Below are positions 23,313-33,913 of a DNA stretch of 64,000 bases, piece by piece. A model generated the notes under the pieces. That model was not told the origin of the DNA. It worked only from the letters and a program-made list of their open reading frames with translations, and ran no database searches. The translations under genes were made by a program, and so were the position numbers. This DNA is from Zarea fungicola (Eukaryota > Ascomycota > Sordariomycetes > Hypocreales > Cordycipitaceae): positions 148,928 to 212,927 of the forward strand of contig FWCC01000204.1 in the NCBI GenBank assembly GCA_900169235.1, in the 5' to 3' direction. The stretch's first letter is position 1; every line of letters starts with the position of its first letter.

Positions 23313-25554
23313 ATGACGGAGCGACTCTACGATGCAGACATGACCAACGAGGCGCTCCTCGATCCCCAGCTGCTATACTCCAAGGAATACTGCATTGGTT
23401 AGCTACACTCATGCAGCATTGCCAAAAAAAAAGGACTGCTTCTGACTGCTCTCTAGGTGGTGGTAGCTTTGGCAAGGTTTACAAAGGGTACGTGCAACAG
23501 CATCCTGCGCCCGCCTCATTCACTCTCGCTAACGCACCCTCGCACGCCCAGAGTGGACAAGCGCACCGGCGAGGCCGTCGCCATCAAAGTCATTGACATT
23601 GAAAACGCCGAAGACGAGGTCGAAGATATAATTCAGGAAATTGCCATTCTCTCCGAGCTGCAGTCCCCATACGTTACCAAATACTATGGCTCCTACTCCA
23701 AGGGCGCCGAGCTATGGATCGTCATGGAGTTTTGCGCCGGCGGCAGCTGCGCCGACCTGATGAAGCCTGGTCTCATCAGCGAAGACTATATTTCCATCAT
23801 TATGCGCGAGCTGCTGCTTGGACTCGAGTACCTCCACGCCGACAAGAAGCTACACAGAGATATCAAGGGTGAGCTGCCTAAACTACAAGCAGGGACTGTT
23901 TTCTTACAACGCTAATTCCTCAGCCGCCAATATTCTACTCAGCGCTGCTGGTCAGGTCAAGCTGGCCGATTTTGGCGTCTCTGGCCAGCTCTCGGCAACC
24001 ATGACCAAGAAGAATACCTTTGTCGGCACACCATTCTGGATGGCACCAGAGGTCATCAAGCAGTCAGGATACGATCACAAGGCCGACATATGGTCATTAG
24101 GCATCACCGCCCTGGAACTCGCCAATGGAGAGCCGCCATACGCCGACATCCACCCCATGAAGGTCCTGTTCCTCATCCCCAAGAACCCACCGCCACGTCT
24201 CGACGGCAACTTTACAAAGGCCTTTAAAGAGTTTATCGAGCTCTGTCTGCAGCGCGACCCCAAGGACAGGCCCAGCGCAAAGGAACTGCTTCGACATGCG
24301 TTTATCAGACGGGCAAAGAAGACGACATACCTGACGGAGTTGATTGAGCGCCACAGCCGCTGGTCGGCCACGCATAAAGGCGAAGACGACGAGCACTGGG
24401 ATGCTGCCTCGGCTGCTGGCGGCTCTACCAGGCGAGAGAGGTTTGACGAGGACATGTGGGACTTTGGCACCGTCCGGCTGGTTGGCGACCGCGCCGCCAT
24501 GGCCAGCCGTCCGGGTCTGAATGATTTGACAGAAAATGGCACAAATGCACGCGCCGCGCGCTCATCAGAAAACTCGGATGACTATGGAGAAACGCGACGC
24601 GAACCGAGCCCGACCAAGGCGCGCGATTTTGACTTTGCCTTGGACGCTAGTGATACTGTCAAGGCAAGCAACGCCAACTCGAGGCAGTCGAGCCCCCAGC
24701 GCAAGCCAGTGCCGTCGCATATGCAGTCACCAGCCAAGGTGCCCCTGCCTGCAAGCCCGATGAAGCCGCAAATACAACAACAGCAACAAAAACAACAACA
24801 ACCGCCAGAGACGCCACGGTGGAAGCCTCTGCCACCGGTTGCACAGGGTCAGTCTCCCGATTACGACAAGGAGCTGCACGCGCAGCTGCAACAGGATATG
24901 AGCGTGCTCAATATTGAATTTCCGACGCACTCGAACTCGCACTCGCCCACACCAGTAAACAGCTCACGTCCGCCGCCAGCAGCAGTTGACATGAGCAAGC
25001 CTTTACCACCGGTACATGCAAACTTGGACGCGAGACCTGCGACGCGTGTCGGGCCAATACAATTGCAGGAGATTCCGCCGTATCGCGGAAGCCCATCGTC
25101 GCAGTCGGCATCACGGTTTGCATCGCCGCAGCCAGCACAGACACAGGCCGCACAAATGCAAACGCCCGTCAAATCGCAGTCACCGGCACCGTTGGATTTC
25201 GCGGGGGCCCCGTCGTCGTTCCCGTCCCCGGCGCCAGCGAATAACAATGGGGAGCTGGATGCGCTGAATGACGTGATTTTCCCAGCGCTGGAGGAGGCTC
25301 TCAAGAGGCGCGAGGTGCGACTGCAGCAGACGTTTGCGGCGGAGCAGGCGGTGACGGTGAGGCAGCAGCGAGCCGAGGTGGCGCACGACAAGCTGCGGAA
25401 GCTGGTGTACAAGCTGGCGCATGTGTGCAAGGAGATTGATCATTTCGACAAGGCGGAGCCGGTCGGGATGGGTCGAGACGTGGGAAATTTCCTGGAGGGG
25501 TTGCTGGAGGAGATTTTGGTGCGCGTCGAGCCTCTGGAGGAGGAGCTGCAGTAG
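23313..25554 (+). CDS. GCK-III (Mst3/Sps1-like) Ste20-family serine/threonine protein kinase
   Basis: Four exons (23313-23397, 23457-23487, 23552-23868, 23924-25554) give 687 residues. The three small introns all interrupt the kinase domain. The glycine loop IGGGSFGKVYKG is assembled from exons 1-3. The catalytic lysine is in VAIKVIDI, the catalytic loop is HRDIKAANIL (completed by the third splice), and the activation segment runs from DFGVSG to GTPFWMAPE with the Ste20 signature. The kinase domain spans about 25-280. It is followed by a long low-complexity linker with Pro/Gln runs (about 400-560) and a helical C-terminal block (about 580-687) that probably binds partners. Fungal relatives (for example MST-1 and KIC1) act in polarity, septation and NDR-kinase activation; the exact orthologue is not claimed. 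A CT-rich leader precedes it. Confidence 0.92.
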
Positions 25555-26462
25555 CTGGCCATGAGATGATGAATAAAGAAGAAGAAAAAGGTCCATGGCG
25601 TTTGAGCGCCGGTTGCTATTTTATTGACGATTGTGTTTTATAAGCCCGCATGAGATGGGCTTGTGGATAATTGCATTGCTAGACCTGGGAGCGCATACAT
25701 GTATTATTTGTCTCGAGTCGAAAATAGGATAACATGGCTCATGGAATTGAATCAAGTGTTTTTTGCATGATGCATACATTGCTGTGCGGGAATTGTCGTG
25801 ACAAGACCAAGCATGTAATTAAGCAGGATGAAACTGATAACAGATAAGATGCCTGTCACTGGCGCTTGGCTTGTTTAATAATGAAGAAGAAAAAAAGAAA
25901 AAGGGAATAGTATGGGTGTCAATGGTCCCCAAGCTAAGCCACATGGGGCACAAGTTCCTGGCCGGTGCGGGTACGTACGGGCCTCTGCTCGGAAACACGT
26001 TCGCATTCCGGCCGCTTGTCCGAAGGCGACGAAAAAAAGGCTGCTGGCCAGCGTCGGCTTGGCCGGTCACTGGTTAGTAGCGCTGGAATGCGCCAAATTA
26101 GGGGAGCAACCCCTGTAACTTGCTCCTTTTTCAGCGAGTGCCAGGTAGGCTCGGCTCAATTTCTGGGGCAAGTTTAACGTTACAGGCGCTGGAGAGAAAA
26201 AAAAAAAAAAACACGGCTTTTTTCCTTAGTGGCACCAAGACAACCGAAACCAACCTGCTTCTTTTTTTCTCCTTCTTCCCCTTCTCCTCCGTCGTCTCCA
26301 ACTTGTCTCGTCTCCTCCAAAACTTATTCATCCCCTCTCCGCTCTTACTCAGATTTCTTTGCTTTGCTAGTCAAGGAGGAGTCTTTTGTGCATCCTTTTT
26401 ACTCATCCCGTGTCATTCGGTCCTCGCTGCCTCCGCCCTCGAAACAAATACAACTATACAAG
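25555..26462. other. Intergenic; IDH1 promoter
   Basis: No gene seen. The 26,250-26,440 stretch is pyrimidine-rich and probably transcribed leader of the isocitrate dehydrogenase gene. An A14 run lies at about 26,197-26,211. Confidence 0.5.
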
Positions 26463-27850
26463 ATGCTGTCGCGAAGCTCTCTCCGTACGGCTCAGGTACG
26501 TCTCCAATTGGTTACCGCACGCCTTGGGGTGTTGGGATGGATGAGATGGGCTTTGATTTCAGGGCTTTGATTTCAGGGCTTTGATTTGCAGGGAATTGAG
26601 TGATATCTGGGGTCAATTGTCTTTGCGCGTCCGCAAGCTGGCCTCATTGTTGTCACGACAGGCCAAAAGTCCCGAGTCGACTCCAATTCCTGCAGCTCAC
26701 TGCAGCCCGTCTCTCTATCTGGACTCTACGGACGCCATTTTATAGGCACTAACATGTCAACCAGGCCCTCCCCCGGTTCTCCCGATCCATGGCCACCGTC
26801 CAGTCCGACATCTTCAAGCCCACCAAGTTTGGCGGCAAATACACAGTCACCCTCATCCCCGGTGATGGCATCGGCGCCGAAGTCACCGAGTCGGTCAAGA
26901 CCCTCTTCAAGGCCGACAACGTCCCCGTCGAGTGGGAGCAGGTCGAGGTCTCGGGCATCGAGGAGGGCGGCAACCGCACCGAGGCCGCCTTCCGCCAGTC
27001 GGTAGAGTCCCTCAAGCGCAACAAGCTCGGCCTCAAGGGCATCCTCCACACCCCCGTCTCCCGCTCCGGCCACCAGAGCTTCAACGTCGCCATGCGCCAG
27101 GAGCTCGACATTTACGCCTCCATCTCCCTCATCAAGAACATCCCCGGCTACGAGACGCGCCACAAGGACGTCGACCTGTGCATCATCCGCGAGAACACCG
27201 AGGGCGAGTACTCGGGCCTCGAGCACCAGTCCGTCCCCGGCGTCGTCGAGTCCCTCAAGATCATCACCCGCGCCAAGTCGGAGCGCATCGCCCGCTTCGC
27301 CTTTAGCTTCGCCCTCGCCAACGGCCGCTCCAAGGTGACCTGCATCCACAAGGCCAACATTATGAAGCTCGCCGACGGCCTCTTCCGCAGCACCTTTCAC
27401 AACGTCGCCAAGGAGTACCCCACCCTCGAGGTCAACGACATGATTGTCGACAACGCCTCCATGCAGGCCGTCTCCCGCCCCCAGCAGTTTGACGTCATGG
27501 TCATGCCCAACCTGTACGGCGGCATCCTCTCCAACATTGGCGCCGCCCTCGTCGGCGGGCCCGGCATCGTCCCCGGCTGCAACATGGGCCGCGAGGTGGC
27601 CGTCTTTGAGCCCGGCTGCCGTCACGTCGGCCTCGACATTCAGGGCAAGGACCAGGCCAACCCCACGGCCATGATTCTGTCGGGCAGCATGCTCCTGCGC
27701 CACCTCGGCCTCGACGACCACGCCAACCGCATCTCCAAGGCCATTTACGCCGTCATTGCCGAGGGCAAGGTGCGCACCCGCGACATGGGTGGTGTCTCTA
27801 CCACGCACGAATTCACCCGTGCCATTCTCGACAAGATGGAGACGATCTAG
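26463..27850 (+). CDS. IDH1: NAD-dependent isocitrate dehydrogenase subunit 1, mitochondrial
   Basis: Two exons (26463-26495, 26765-27850) give 372 residues. The short first exon encodes MLSRSSLRTAQ and the second opens with ALPRFSRSMATVQ, together a classic arginine-rich mitochondrial presequence. The body carries the decarboxylating-dehydrogenase features: LIPGDGIGAEVTESV, the substrate-loop segment HTPVSRSGHQSFNVAMR, IIRENTEGEYSGLEHQ, and the metal-site region NDMIVDNASMQ. Subunit 1 is the regulatory, AMP-binding partner of subunit 2 in the citrate cycle. C-rich codon choice suggests high expression. Starting at the internal Met 26,789 would lose the targeting signal, so the spliced start is preferred. 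The 269 bp intron contains a triple 14 bp repeat. A 392-codon antisense frame over this gene is a codon-bias shadow. Confidence 0.95.
26548..26590 (+). repeat. Three tandem 14-15 bp units inside the IDH1 intron
   Basis: Units GGGCTTTGATTTCA at 26548-26561 and 26562-26575, then a 15 bp variant ending TTTGCA at 26576-26590. Each unit followed by GG makes a possible TTTCAG or TTTGCAG splice acceptor. Confidence 0.9.
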
Positions 27851-28649
27851 AGGTCCAAGACGAGGAGATGAAAGCAGAGACGGCAGACGATCGAACGATA
27901 ACAAACCCTTTTAACAAAACTTTATATTCCCTTTGTTTGAATAAAATTTGACAAGATAGAATGGGCGCGGGGACTTATACCTGGAGATGACGGCATGCAG
28001 TAGACGAGGGGAAGAATGCAGTGGATGAGGAGGGGAATTGAGCAGCGGAAGAAACGGATTCCTTTTTACATGTACATGATGGCACTTGTGCAACTACTCG
28101 GCAGCGACAGCAGCCAAATGTATAGAATTGTTAACTTTGAGTGCAGCCGTGATGGATGTCAATGGTCGTAGTTGTAAGACGACACTAAATCTTGACCAAG
28201 TCTTGATACGGAAATAAATTGAAACCCCGATGAAATTTCATATACTCGGAGAGATTCAAGCCGACCACCCAATCACCCAATCACCCGACGACGGTTCACA
28301 GACAGCGGCATCTGCCGTCGCGCTTGGCAAAAGCAAACCGTCATTGAGCTGCATGCGTGACGCAAACCCCCGCTCTCAACTAGCCGAATGCCTTGACAGA
28401 AAGAGGGGTATGACAGCAAAGGCCAAAGGCCATTTCAAATACCCAGCTGCAGCATGATGCAGTTGAGATGAGGGGAAGAAGAATTGCCATGCCGGTGCTA
28501 CACTGGTCCTTAATATACTGCGTCCTCTCCCAACCTTGATGGGTTACTTTCCATCTTTATACAGCACAGCACACATCCACACTAGCCAATCACGTCACTC
28601 TATTCTATTTTTGTCTTTTTTTTTTAATTACAACATCTATTCTGCCAAA
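27851..28649. other. Intergenic between IDH1 and the GFA-fold gene
   Basis: No gene seen. A triple CACCCAAT-like repeat is at about 28,264-28,286, and a T-rich leader precedes the ATG at 28,650. Confidence 0.5.
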
Positions 28650-29347
28650 ATGGAGCACAAGGGTAGTTGCATGTGTGGCGAGATTGCCTATCAGTTTACT
28701 GGTAAGCTTGGCTGTCGCGGGAAAGGCCGGTTTTGTATTGACTTTTGTGCATAGGTCCCATCCAGGCTACTGCTCTCTGCCACTGCACTGATTGCCAAAA
28801 GGTAATTTCCGAATTTTTATCCTTTCTATGCCGCTTAATTTGAGAATTATCTGAAAATTTACATTTCTTTACAGTGGACCGGCGGTGCATACACCTCCAA
28901 CGCTGTGACAACCCGCGAAGGCTTTACCATCACAAAGGGTACGTGTCCCTCATACTCATCTGCACACAACAGACAAGAAAGAAATCAATTTCTTTCCTTT
29001 TTTCTTTCTTTTATCTTTTTTCTCTATTTTTTCTTTCTTCTTTTCCTTTTTTGCTCTTCGTTTCTGTGCCAGTGCTGATGGATGCAGGCACCCCAAAAAC
29101 GTGCGACATTGTCGGCGCGTCGGGCAAGATCAACAAGCACTCCTTTTGCAGCAACTGCGGCTCCAGCCTCTACACCGAGCTCGAGGTCATGCCCGGCAAC
29201 GTCAACATCAAGGCCGGCACGCTCGACGGCGGCGCCGCGTCGCTGGGGGACAAGATTGACGTTGAATTTTACACCAGCACCCGCGTCAACTACCTTGGCC
29301 CGGTGGCTGGCGCGAAGCAGGAGCGCAAGTTTCCGTTTGGGGGGTAG
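28650..29347 (+). CDS. GFA / CENP-V-fold zinc protein (glutathione-dependent formaldehyde-activating enzyme-like)
   Basis: Four exons (28650-28701, 28755-28801, 28875-28938, 29073-29347) give 145 residues, the normal length for this family. Zinc ligands are in place: GSCMCGEI (C-x-C), CHCTDCQK (C-x-C-x2-C) and SFCSNCGSSLY (C-x2-C). The fold (Mss4-like, GFA domain) is named after a bacterial glutathione/formaldehyde enzyme. Most fungal copies have no proven substrate, so the function is left general. All intron junctions keep the frame, and the second closes CQK|WTGGAY, a conserved join in the family. The last intron (28939-29072) is long and T-rich. Confidence 0.9.
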
Positions 29348-30205
29348 TTTAAAAATAATAAATATATGAATAAATGAATGAATGAATGAGTCAATATGAA
29401 GAGAATGTAAAGCGGCAAATATTTAAAAGTGAATGACGAGATGAAGTTGATGCCTAAATAATGGACTGCTTCATTACACAAAGTCAAGGTACAGATTTTT
29501 ATATATATTATAATGTAGTCAATCGTGCAAAATCAAGCTCAAGACGTAAATAATAAATAATAAAAGCAATCAATTTATTTGCAATTTCTGCAATTTACAC
29601 ACTTAAAAAGTTGGACAAGTACACTCTGGAGGACCTGCGGCAAGACACTCTACTTTGCCTCATGTATGCCGCACAATAGTGTTACCTAAAAGCTTTATAA
29701 ACATTAATCAAGCCTAGACAGCTTTGGGCAAAAGAATTATGTTTTCAAAACCATGTCCAACAAGACCTGACTCACGTAACGTGAATAACTAATCAATCTG
29801 ACAAAGAGTCGTGTCCAAGTGGCCCAACTTTAGTATGGCGCTTATGCTTGCCGAGAGAAAATCGGCCTCATTGCGACTTCACCCCTCACATCTCTCGGGT
29901 TTGTCCAAGACTTTGTCTGCAACCCCGAAAGAGACAATGGTTATCTTTATATTGATTAAGTCTCCTCTTTCCAAGCTTGGCCCATGCTTTCAGCCAGTCA
30001 GCGCCCTCTACAGCAGAAAAAACATGTCAAGGGCGCGAGTGACGATTTTCCACTCTTGTACTATATAACGCCCCGCCACTCTCCGTGCGACTAACATGAT
30101 CTTCTCACGACTCTACCCCTCATTGCGTCTTCATTTTGCGTTGAAAAGGGTTTCATCATTACCAAGTCCATAATTTACTATATCCAAGAGTTACAAACAC
30201 CCAAA
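29348..30205. other. Intergenic, AT-rich
   Basis: No gene seen. The left part (29,348-29,600) is AT-rich 3' flank with AATGAATG repeats. The right part is the aminotransferase promoter. Confidence 0.5.
30062..30068 (+). promoter_or_regulatory. TATA box of the aminotransferase gene
   Basis: TATATAA lies about 140 bp before the start codon at 30,206, followed by a pyrimidine-rich leader. Position and sequence fit a fungal core promoter. Confidence 0.5.
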
Positions 30206-31549
30206 ATGTCGCTCTCCAAGCGTGCCCTCGCCCAGAGCCACCCAAACCCGGTCCTCGAGATCCTCACCAATCTCTACGACCCGGCCTCCAACCCAGACGG
30301 CTACGTCTCCCTCGGCGTCGCCGAAAACACCCTCATGCACGAGACCCTCGCCGCGCACATCAAGGCCAGCATCCAGTCCCTGCCCGAGAGCGCCTTTACC
30401 TACACCGACGGCTACCAGCGCCTGACCCGGGCCGTCGCGCGCTTCCTCAACCGCCACCTGCAGCCCATCACGGCCATTGAGCAGGGACACGTAGGCGTCA
30501 CCAACGGCTGCACGTCGGGCATTGAGAACCTCGCGCTGTGCGTCGCCGACCCGGGCGACCACATCCTCCTCGGCCGGCCCTTTTACACGGCCTTTCAGGA
30601 CGACGCCACGCTGCGCACCGGCGCGAAGCTCGCCGAGGTTGGGTTCCCCGCGGGCGAGGATCCTCTGGGGGTAGATTGCGTGCGGCGCTACGAGGACAGG
30701 ATTCTCGAGATCCAGGCGTCGGGCGGGAGAGTGAGCGCCGTCATTGTGTGCAACCCGCACAACCCCCTAGGGCGGTGCTACCCGCGCAGCGTGCTGGTGG
30801 ACTTTATGAAGCTGTGCGAAAAGTACAGCCTGCATCTCATCAGTGATGAAATCTACGCCCTCTCCCTATTTAAAAATACCACGCTGGGAGAGGGCGAGGA
30901 ACCACCAGCCCAGTTTGAGTCCATCCTCGCCATCGACCCCGCCGGCCTCATCGACCCGGCCCGCGTGCACGTCCTCTGGGGCCTGTCCAAGGACTTTGGC
31001 GCCAACGGGCTGCGCATGGGCTTCATCATCTCCCAGCACAACCCCGCCGTGCACGCGGCCCTCCAGCCCACGGGCCTCTTCTTTAGCATCTCCTCCCTCA
31101 CCGAGCACGTGGCGAGCTGCCTCCTCGAGGACGACGGGTGGGTGGAGGCGTACGTCGCGGAGAACCAGCGCCGGCTGGGCGACAACTACGCGCACGTGGC
31201 CGGCTGGGCGAGGAGAAACGGCATCGAGTACGCGCCCGGTGCGAATGCGGGCTTCTTTCTCTGGCTGAACCTGGGGAAAAAGTATCTCGAGCACCATCCC
31301 GAGGCGGCGGCGGCGGCGGCGGCGGCGGCAGCCCAAGGGGGACAAGGGGACAAGATTGGCCAGTGGACCATGGATGCGCTGCTGGAGAAGCGCGTGTTTC
31401 TGGCGGCTGGGTTCCGGTTTGGGGCCAATGAGCCTGGGTGGTTCCGGGTCGTGTACTCGCATGAGAGGGGACATTTGGATATGGGGTTGGAGAGGACGTT
31501 GGAGGCGTTGACGGGGGGTGGGCAGGTGGACAAGCAGGGTCTGAACTAG
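30206..31549 (+). CDS. PLP-dependent class I/II aminotransferase, ACC-synthase-like
   Basis: Single exon, 447 residues. The fold-type I landmarks are visible: a substrate-binding start YVSLGVAENTLMHE, the aromatic stacking region FTYTDGYQRL, VTNGCTSGIENLAL, the Asn of NPHNPLGRCY, the Asp of SDEIYALSLF, the Schiff-base lysine in WGLSKDFGANGLRMGF, and a C-terminal phosphate or carboxylate arginine in WFRVVYSHER. The SLSKD(F/L)G context is that of the ACC synthase-like group, which in fungi includes C-S lyases and aminotransferases of peptide-toxin pathways as well as housekeeping enzymes. The substrate cannot be decided. A (GGC)n stretch around 31,306-31,328 encodes a poly-alanine insert (about residues 368-378), probably a surface loop. 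The last codons are repeated 140 bp downstream. Confidence 0.88.
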   Translation: MSLSKRALAQSHPNPVLEILTNLYDPASNPDGYVSLGVAENTLMHETLAAHIKASIQSLPESAFTYTDGYQRLTRAVARFLNRHLQPITAIEQGHVGVTNGCTSGIENLALCVADPGDHILLGRPFYTAFQDDATLRTGAKLAEVGFPAGEDPLGVDCVRRYEDRILEIQASGGRVSAVIVCNPHNPLGRCYPRSVLVDFMKLCEKYSLHLISDEIYALSLFKNTTLGEGEEPPAQFESILAIDPAGLIDPARVHVLWGLSKDFGANGLRMGFIISQHNPAVHAALQPTGLFFSISSLTEHVASCLLEDDGWVEAYVAENQRRLGDNYAHVAGWARRNGIEYAPGANAGFFLWLNLGKKYLEHHPEAAAAAAAAAAQGGQGDKIGQWTMDALLEKRVFLAAGFRFGANEPGWFRVVYSHERGHLDMGLERTLEALTGGGQVDKQGLN

Positions 31550-31722
31550 GCTGAATTCAAAGGATGGAATAAAATATTATAGTATATAAAAGCGCTGATA
31601 TTTGTATATGGGATGGAGGACGCGGAATGGAGAGGACGCTGGAGTCGTTGACGGCGTTGTTAAGCAAGTAGACAAGCCGGCGTTGAACTAGGTTGAAATC
31701 AGAGACAACGGAATAGAACATT
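31488..31722 (+). repeat. Imperfect duplication of the aminotransferase 3' end (two about 95 bp copies)
   Basis: Sequence 31488-31580, covering the last about 20 codons, the stop and the early 3' flank, is repeated with changes at 31628-31722. Both copies carry TGGAGAGGACG(T/C)TGGAG, GACAAGC and TTGAACTAGG(C/T)TGAA in the same order. The second copy still encodes a similar short peptide (MERTLESLTALL) before a stop. Confidence 0.75.
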
Positions 31723-32766
31723 TTAAATTGACAGTCCTTATGCAGGTGCTAATAGAAATCGGACATGTACTTGAACTCGATGACTAGGCCGTGTTCTTGA
31801 CGCATCACGTCGCTGTCAATTCAAACAGACGAGCAACAATGGCCCCCAAGTACTCTACTACATACGTAATACAAGGTTCTTACCCTGGCTGCATAAATAA
31901 GCTCAAATAATAAGTAGAATTTAGACTTTACTCGACATCGTCATGAGCAGCAGACCCCTGCCCATCGAGACCCAGCGCCTCTGCCTGCAACCCATCATGG
32001 TCTTGGGGTAAAATCCTGGGGTCAAGTCCTGGGGTAAGAATGGCATCAAGACATTTCATGTGAGAATGAGTGCTGCATTAATTGCGTCTCATGTTCTGGA
32101 CCACGATCCATCTACCAGTACGCCGTCGGGGCTGAGGCACATGCATGGGCTGTTGGTGGCCACTCAGGGTCTACGATTGGCGGCGCTACGCTTTGAGCTG
32201 GGACAGGGCGCCAATTGAGACGAGCTTCTTATCGTTCAATTTAATTTTTACGACAACTATGTATATTTATATATTTTCATTTATCTGTAGCCTTACATCT
32301 CACAATGGACAGAAGTAACATGCCATTTCTACTGCACGCAGGGGAATCGCGCAAGTACCAGACACGCACCGATCCCGCGATACGTCGGTGACGACGACAT
32401 CGCCATGTGGGAAGACGCCTGTCGTTTCAGCACTGCCCCCGCCCCCCATCACAAACACCAGAGATTGCGTCAGAAGACCCTGTCCAAGGCTCAGCTAGGC
32501 AGGGAACCAAGCGACTTTTGGTAGCAGGAATTGAGGAATTGCATAATTAAACCGGGTGCTCCCTGGCCTCTGTCCAGTCGAGACGAGCCACGGCCCCGCC
32601 AACGGCACATCATAGCCGGGCGGGGTCCCAGCTAGTCAGGGTCAAAGCTTGAGTTATAAAAGCAGAATTACCCCTCCATGATCTTGCCAAGGAATACCCT
32701 GAATTTCATTGACATCCTTCTTCTTTTTATCCAGCTTTTACAGTCTTACCAGCACTCTTATTCACA
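31723..32766. other. Intergenic; possible small gene remnant near 31,943
   Basis: At 31,943 an ATG opens a 22-codon frame (MSSRPLPIETQRLCLQPI..) that looks like the start of a GNAT acetyltransferase, but it stops at 32,009. A further open stretch in the same frame at 32,102-32,215 has no clear match. This may be a remnant. No complete gene is present. Confidence 0.3.
32655..32662 (+). promoter_or_regulatory. TATA box of the CipC-like gene
   Basis: TATAAAAG lies 105 bp before the start codon at 32,767. Such strong TATA boxes are usual for stress-induced fungal genes. Confidence 0.55.
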
Positions 32767-33207
32767 ATGGGTTTCTTTGACGGCAAGTCCAATGCAGTGT
32801 GCTGTGATGAATGGCACGAGACTAACACTTGGGTCCTTAGGCCACGAGGATTCGTACAACGAGTACAGGGATGCTCCCGCCCATGAGGCTTCCATCAGCC
32901 ACGAGCTCCTGAGCGGTGCCGCTGCCTTTGCTGCTGCCCGTGCCTATGAGAACCACGTCGCCCAGAACGGTATGTACTAGTTTCATTGAGTGCAAGACTT
33001 GCCTCAAACTGACAATTCTGTAAAGGCCCCCCTCCTACCCACGCCCTGGCCAAGGAGCTGTTTGCTGGCTTCGCCGGCGCCTTTATTGACCGCGAGGTCG
33101 AGACCAAGGGACTGGACTTTATCGACCGCGAAAAGGCCAAGAGACAGGCTGAGCAGCACGTGGAGAATGGTTTCCAAGAGGAGCACTACAACAGCTGGGG
33201 CAACTAA
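32767..33207 (+). CDS. cipC: CipC-like stress protein (DUF3759)
   Basis: Three exons (32767-32782, 32841-32969, 33026-33207) give 108 residues, normal for the family. CipC was named for induction by concanamycin in Aspergillus nidulans; its biochemical role is unknown. The family core is plain: HEASISHELLSGAAAFAAAR, then ELFAGFAGAFIDREVETKGL, followed by DFIDREKAKRQAEQH. The first intron fits only as a GC-AG intron: donor GCAAGT at 32783, branch ACTAAC near 32,821, acceptor TTAG at 32840. It joins MGFFDG to HEDSYNEY in frame. A GT donor at 32797 with a GAG acceptor at 32848 would also keep the frame but has a poor acceptor. A TATA box lies 105 bp upstream. It is probably cytosolic and abundant under stress. 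Confidence 0.88.
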
Positions 33208-33913
33208 GAAAAAGAAGTTAAAAAAAGACGTATGAGAATGTGAGATTTAGGTAGCTGGGTGAAAGCCTCGTGGCCCGGATTGCCGGGCTAATGCTATTAA
33301 TAAATCGTTTTCAGCCAAATAATTCATGAAATCAAGTGACGTTAAAAATTGCATGTATTTACTGTAAGCTCGTGTTTGGTAAGTACAGAGTAAGGTAAGC
33401 TGTAGAGAGTATTCCAATGTAGCTGCATCAGGTTTGGGGACTTGCAGGGATCTGCGTCTACTTCAAAAAACATGTCACTTTTGTCTGCCAACACTATGCG
33501 TTGTAGCCGTAGGAGACGACAGATGGTACTTTTGGTGCAAAGAGACATTCTGCTTTCCCCCTGATTTTCTTCTTCTTTTTTTTCTTCGCACAGTCCTACC
33601 TCGTAAAATAATTCGGTGTTTGACGCCGATTGCACCTAAGTCTTGGCATCGATCACGGATTTAATCGTGTGGCAATGCGCTCCGAAATATGCGAGGGCCT
33701 TCGGCGTGGGGCCGAACAAGCTGCGGGGCTCCATCAAGCATGTAAGAGACAACCCAAGACCAGCAAGAGAGCAAAGTATAAATATTACAAAATCCAGATA
33801 CTTTTTGAAAGTTTGAAATTTATTAAACAGCACAGTAATCAATACAAGTTCATTTTACTGGCCTATATTTCTTCCATAATCCCACTTATAACCATACTGC
33901 AGACCAATCCATC
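33208..33913. other. Intergenic
   Basis: No gene seen. It holds the CipC 3' flank and the promoter of the downstream hydrolase. Confidence 0.5.
33777..33784 (+). promoter_or_regulatory. TATA box of the alpha/beta hydrolase gene
   Basis: TATAAATA lies 137 bp before the start codon at 33,914, a usual distance in filamentous fungi. Confidence 0.45.

Noticed and set aside
26726..27904. A 392-codon minus-strand open frame over IDH1
   Set aside because: It mirrors the C-rich codon bias of IDH1, is Gly/Val/Asp-rich with no domain, and the plus-strand enzyme is unmistakable.
31943..32218. A GNAT-like start followed by an in-frame open piece
   Set aside because: Only about 18 residues look like a GNAT start; the rest has no match, so it is mentioned only as a possible remnant.
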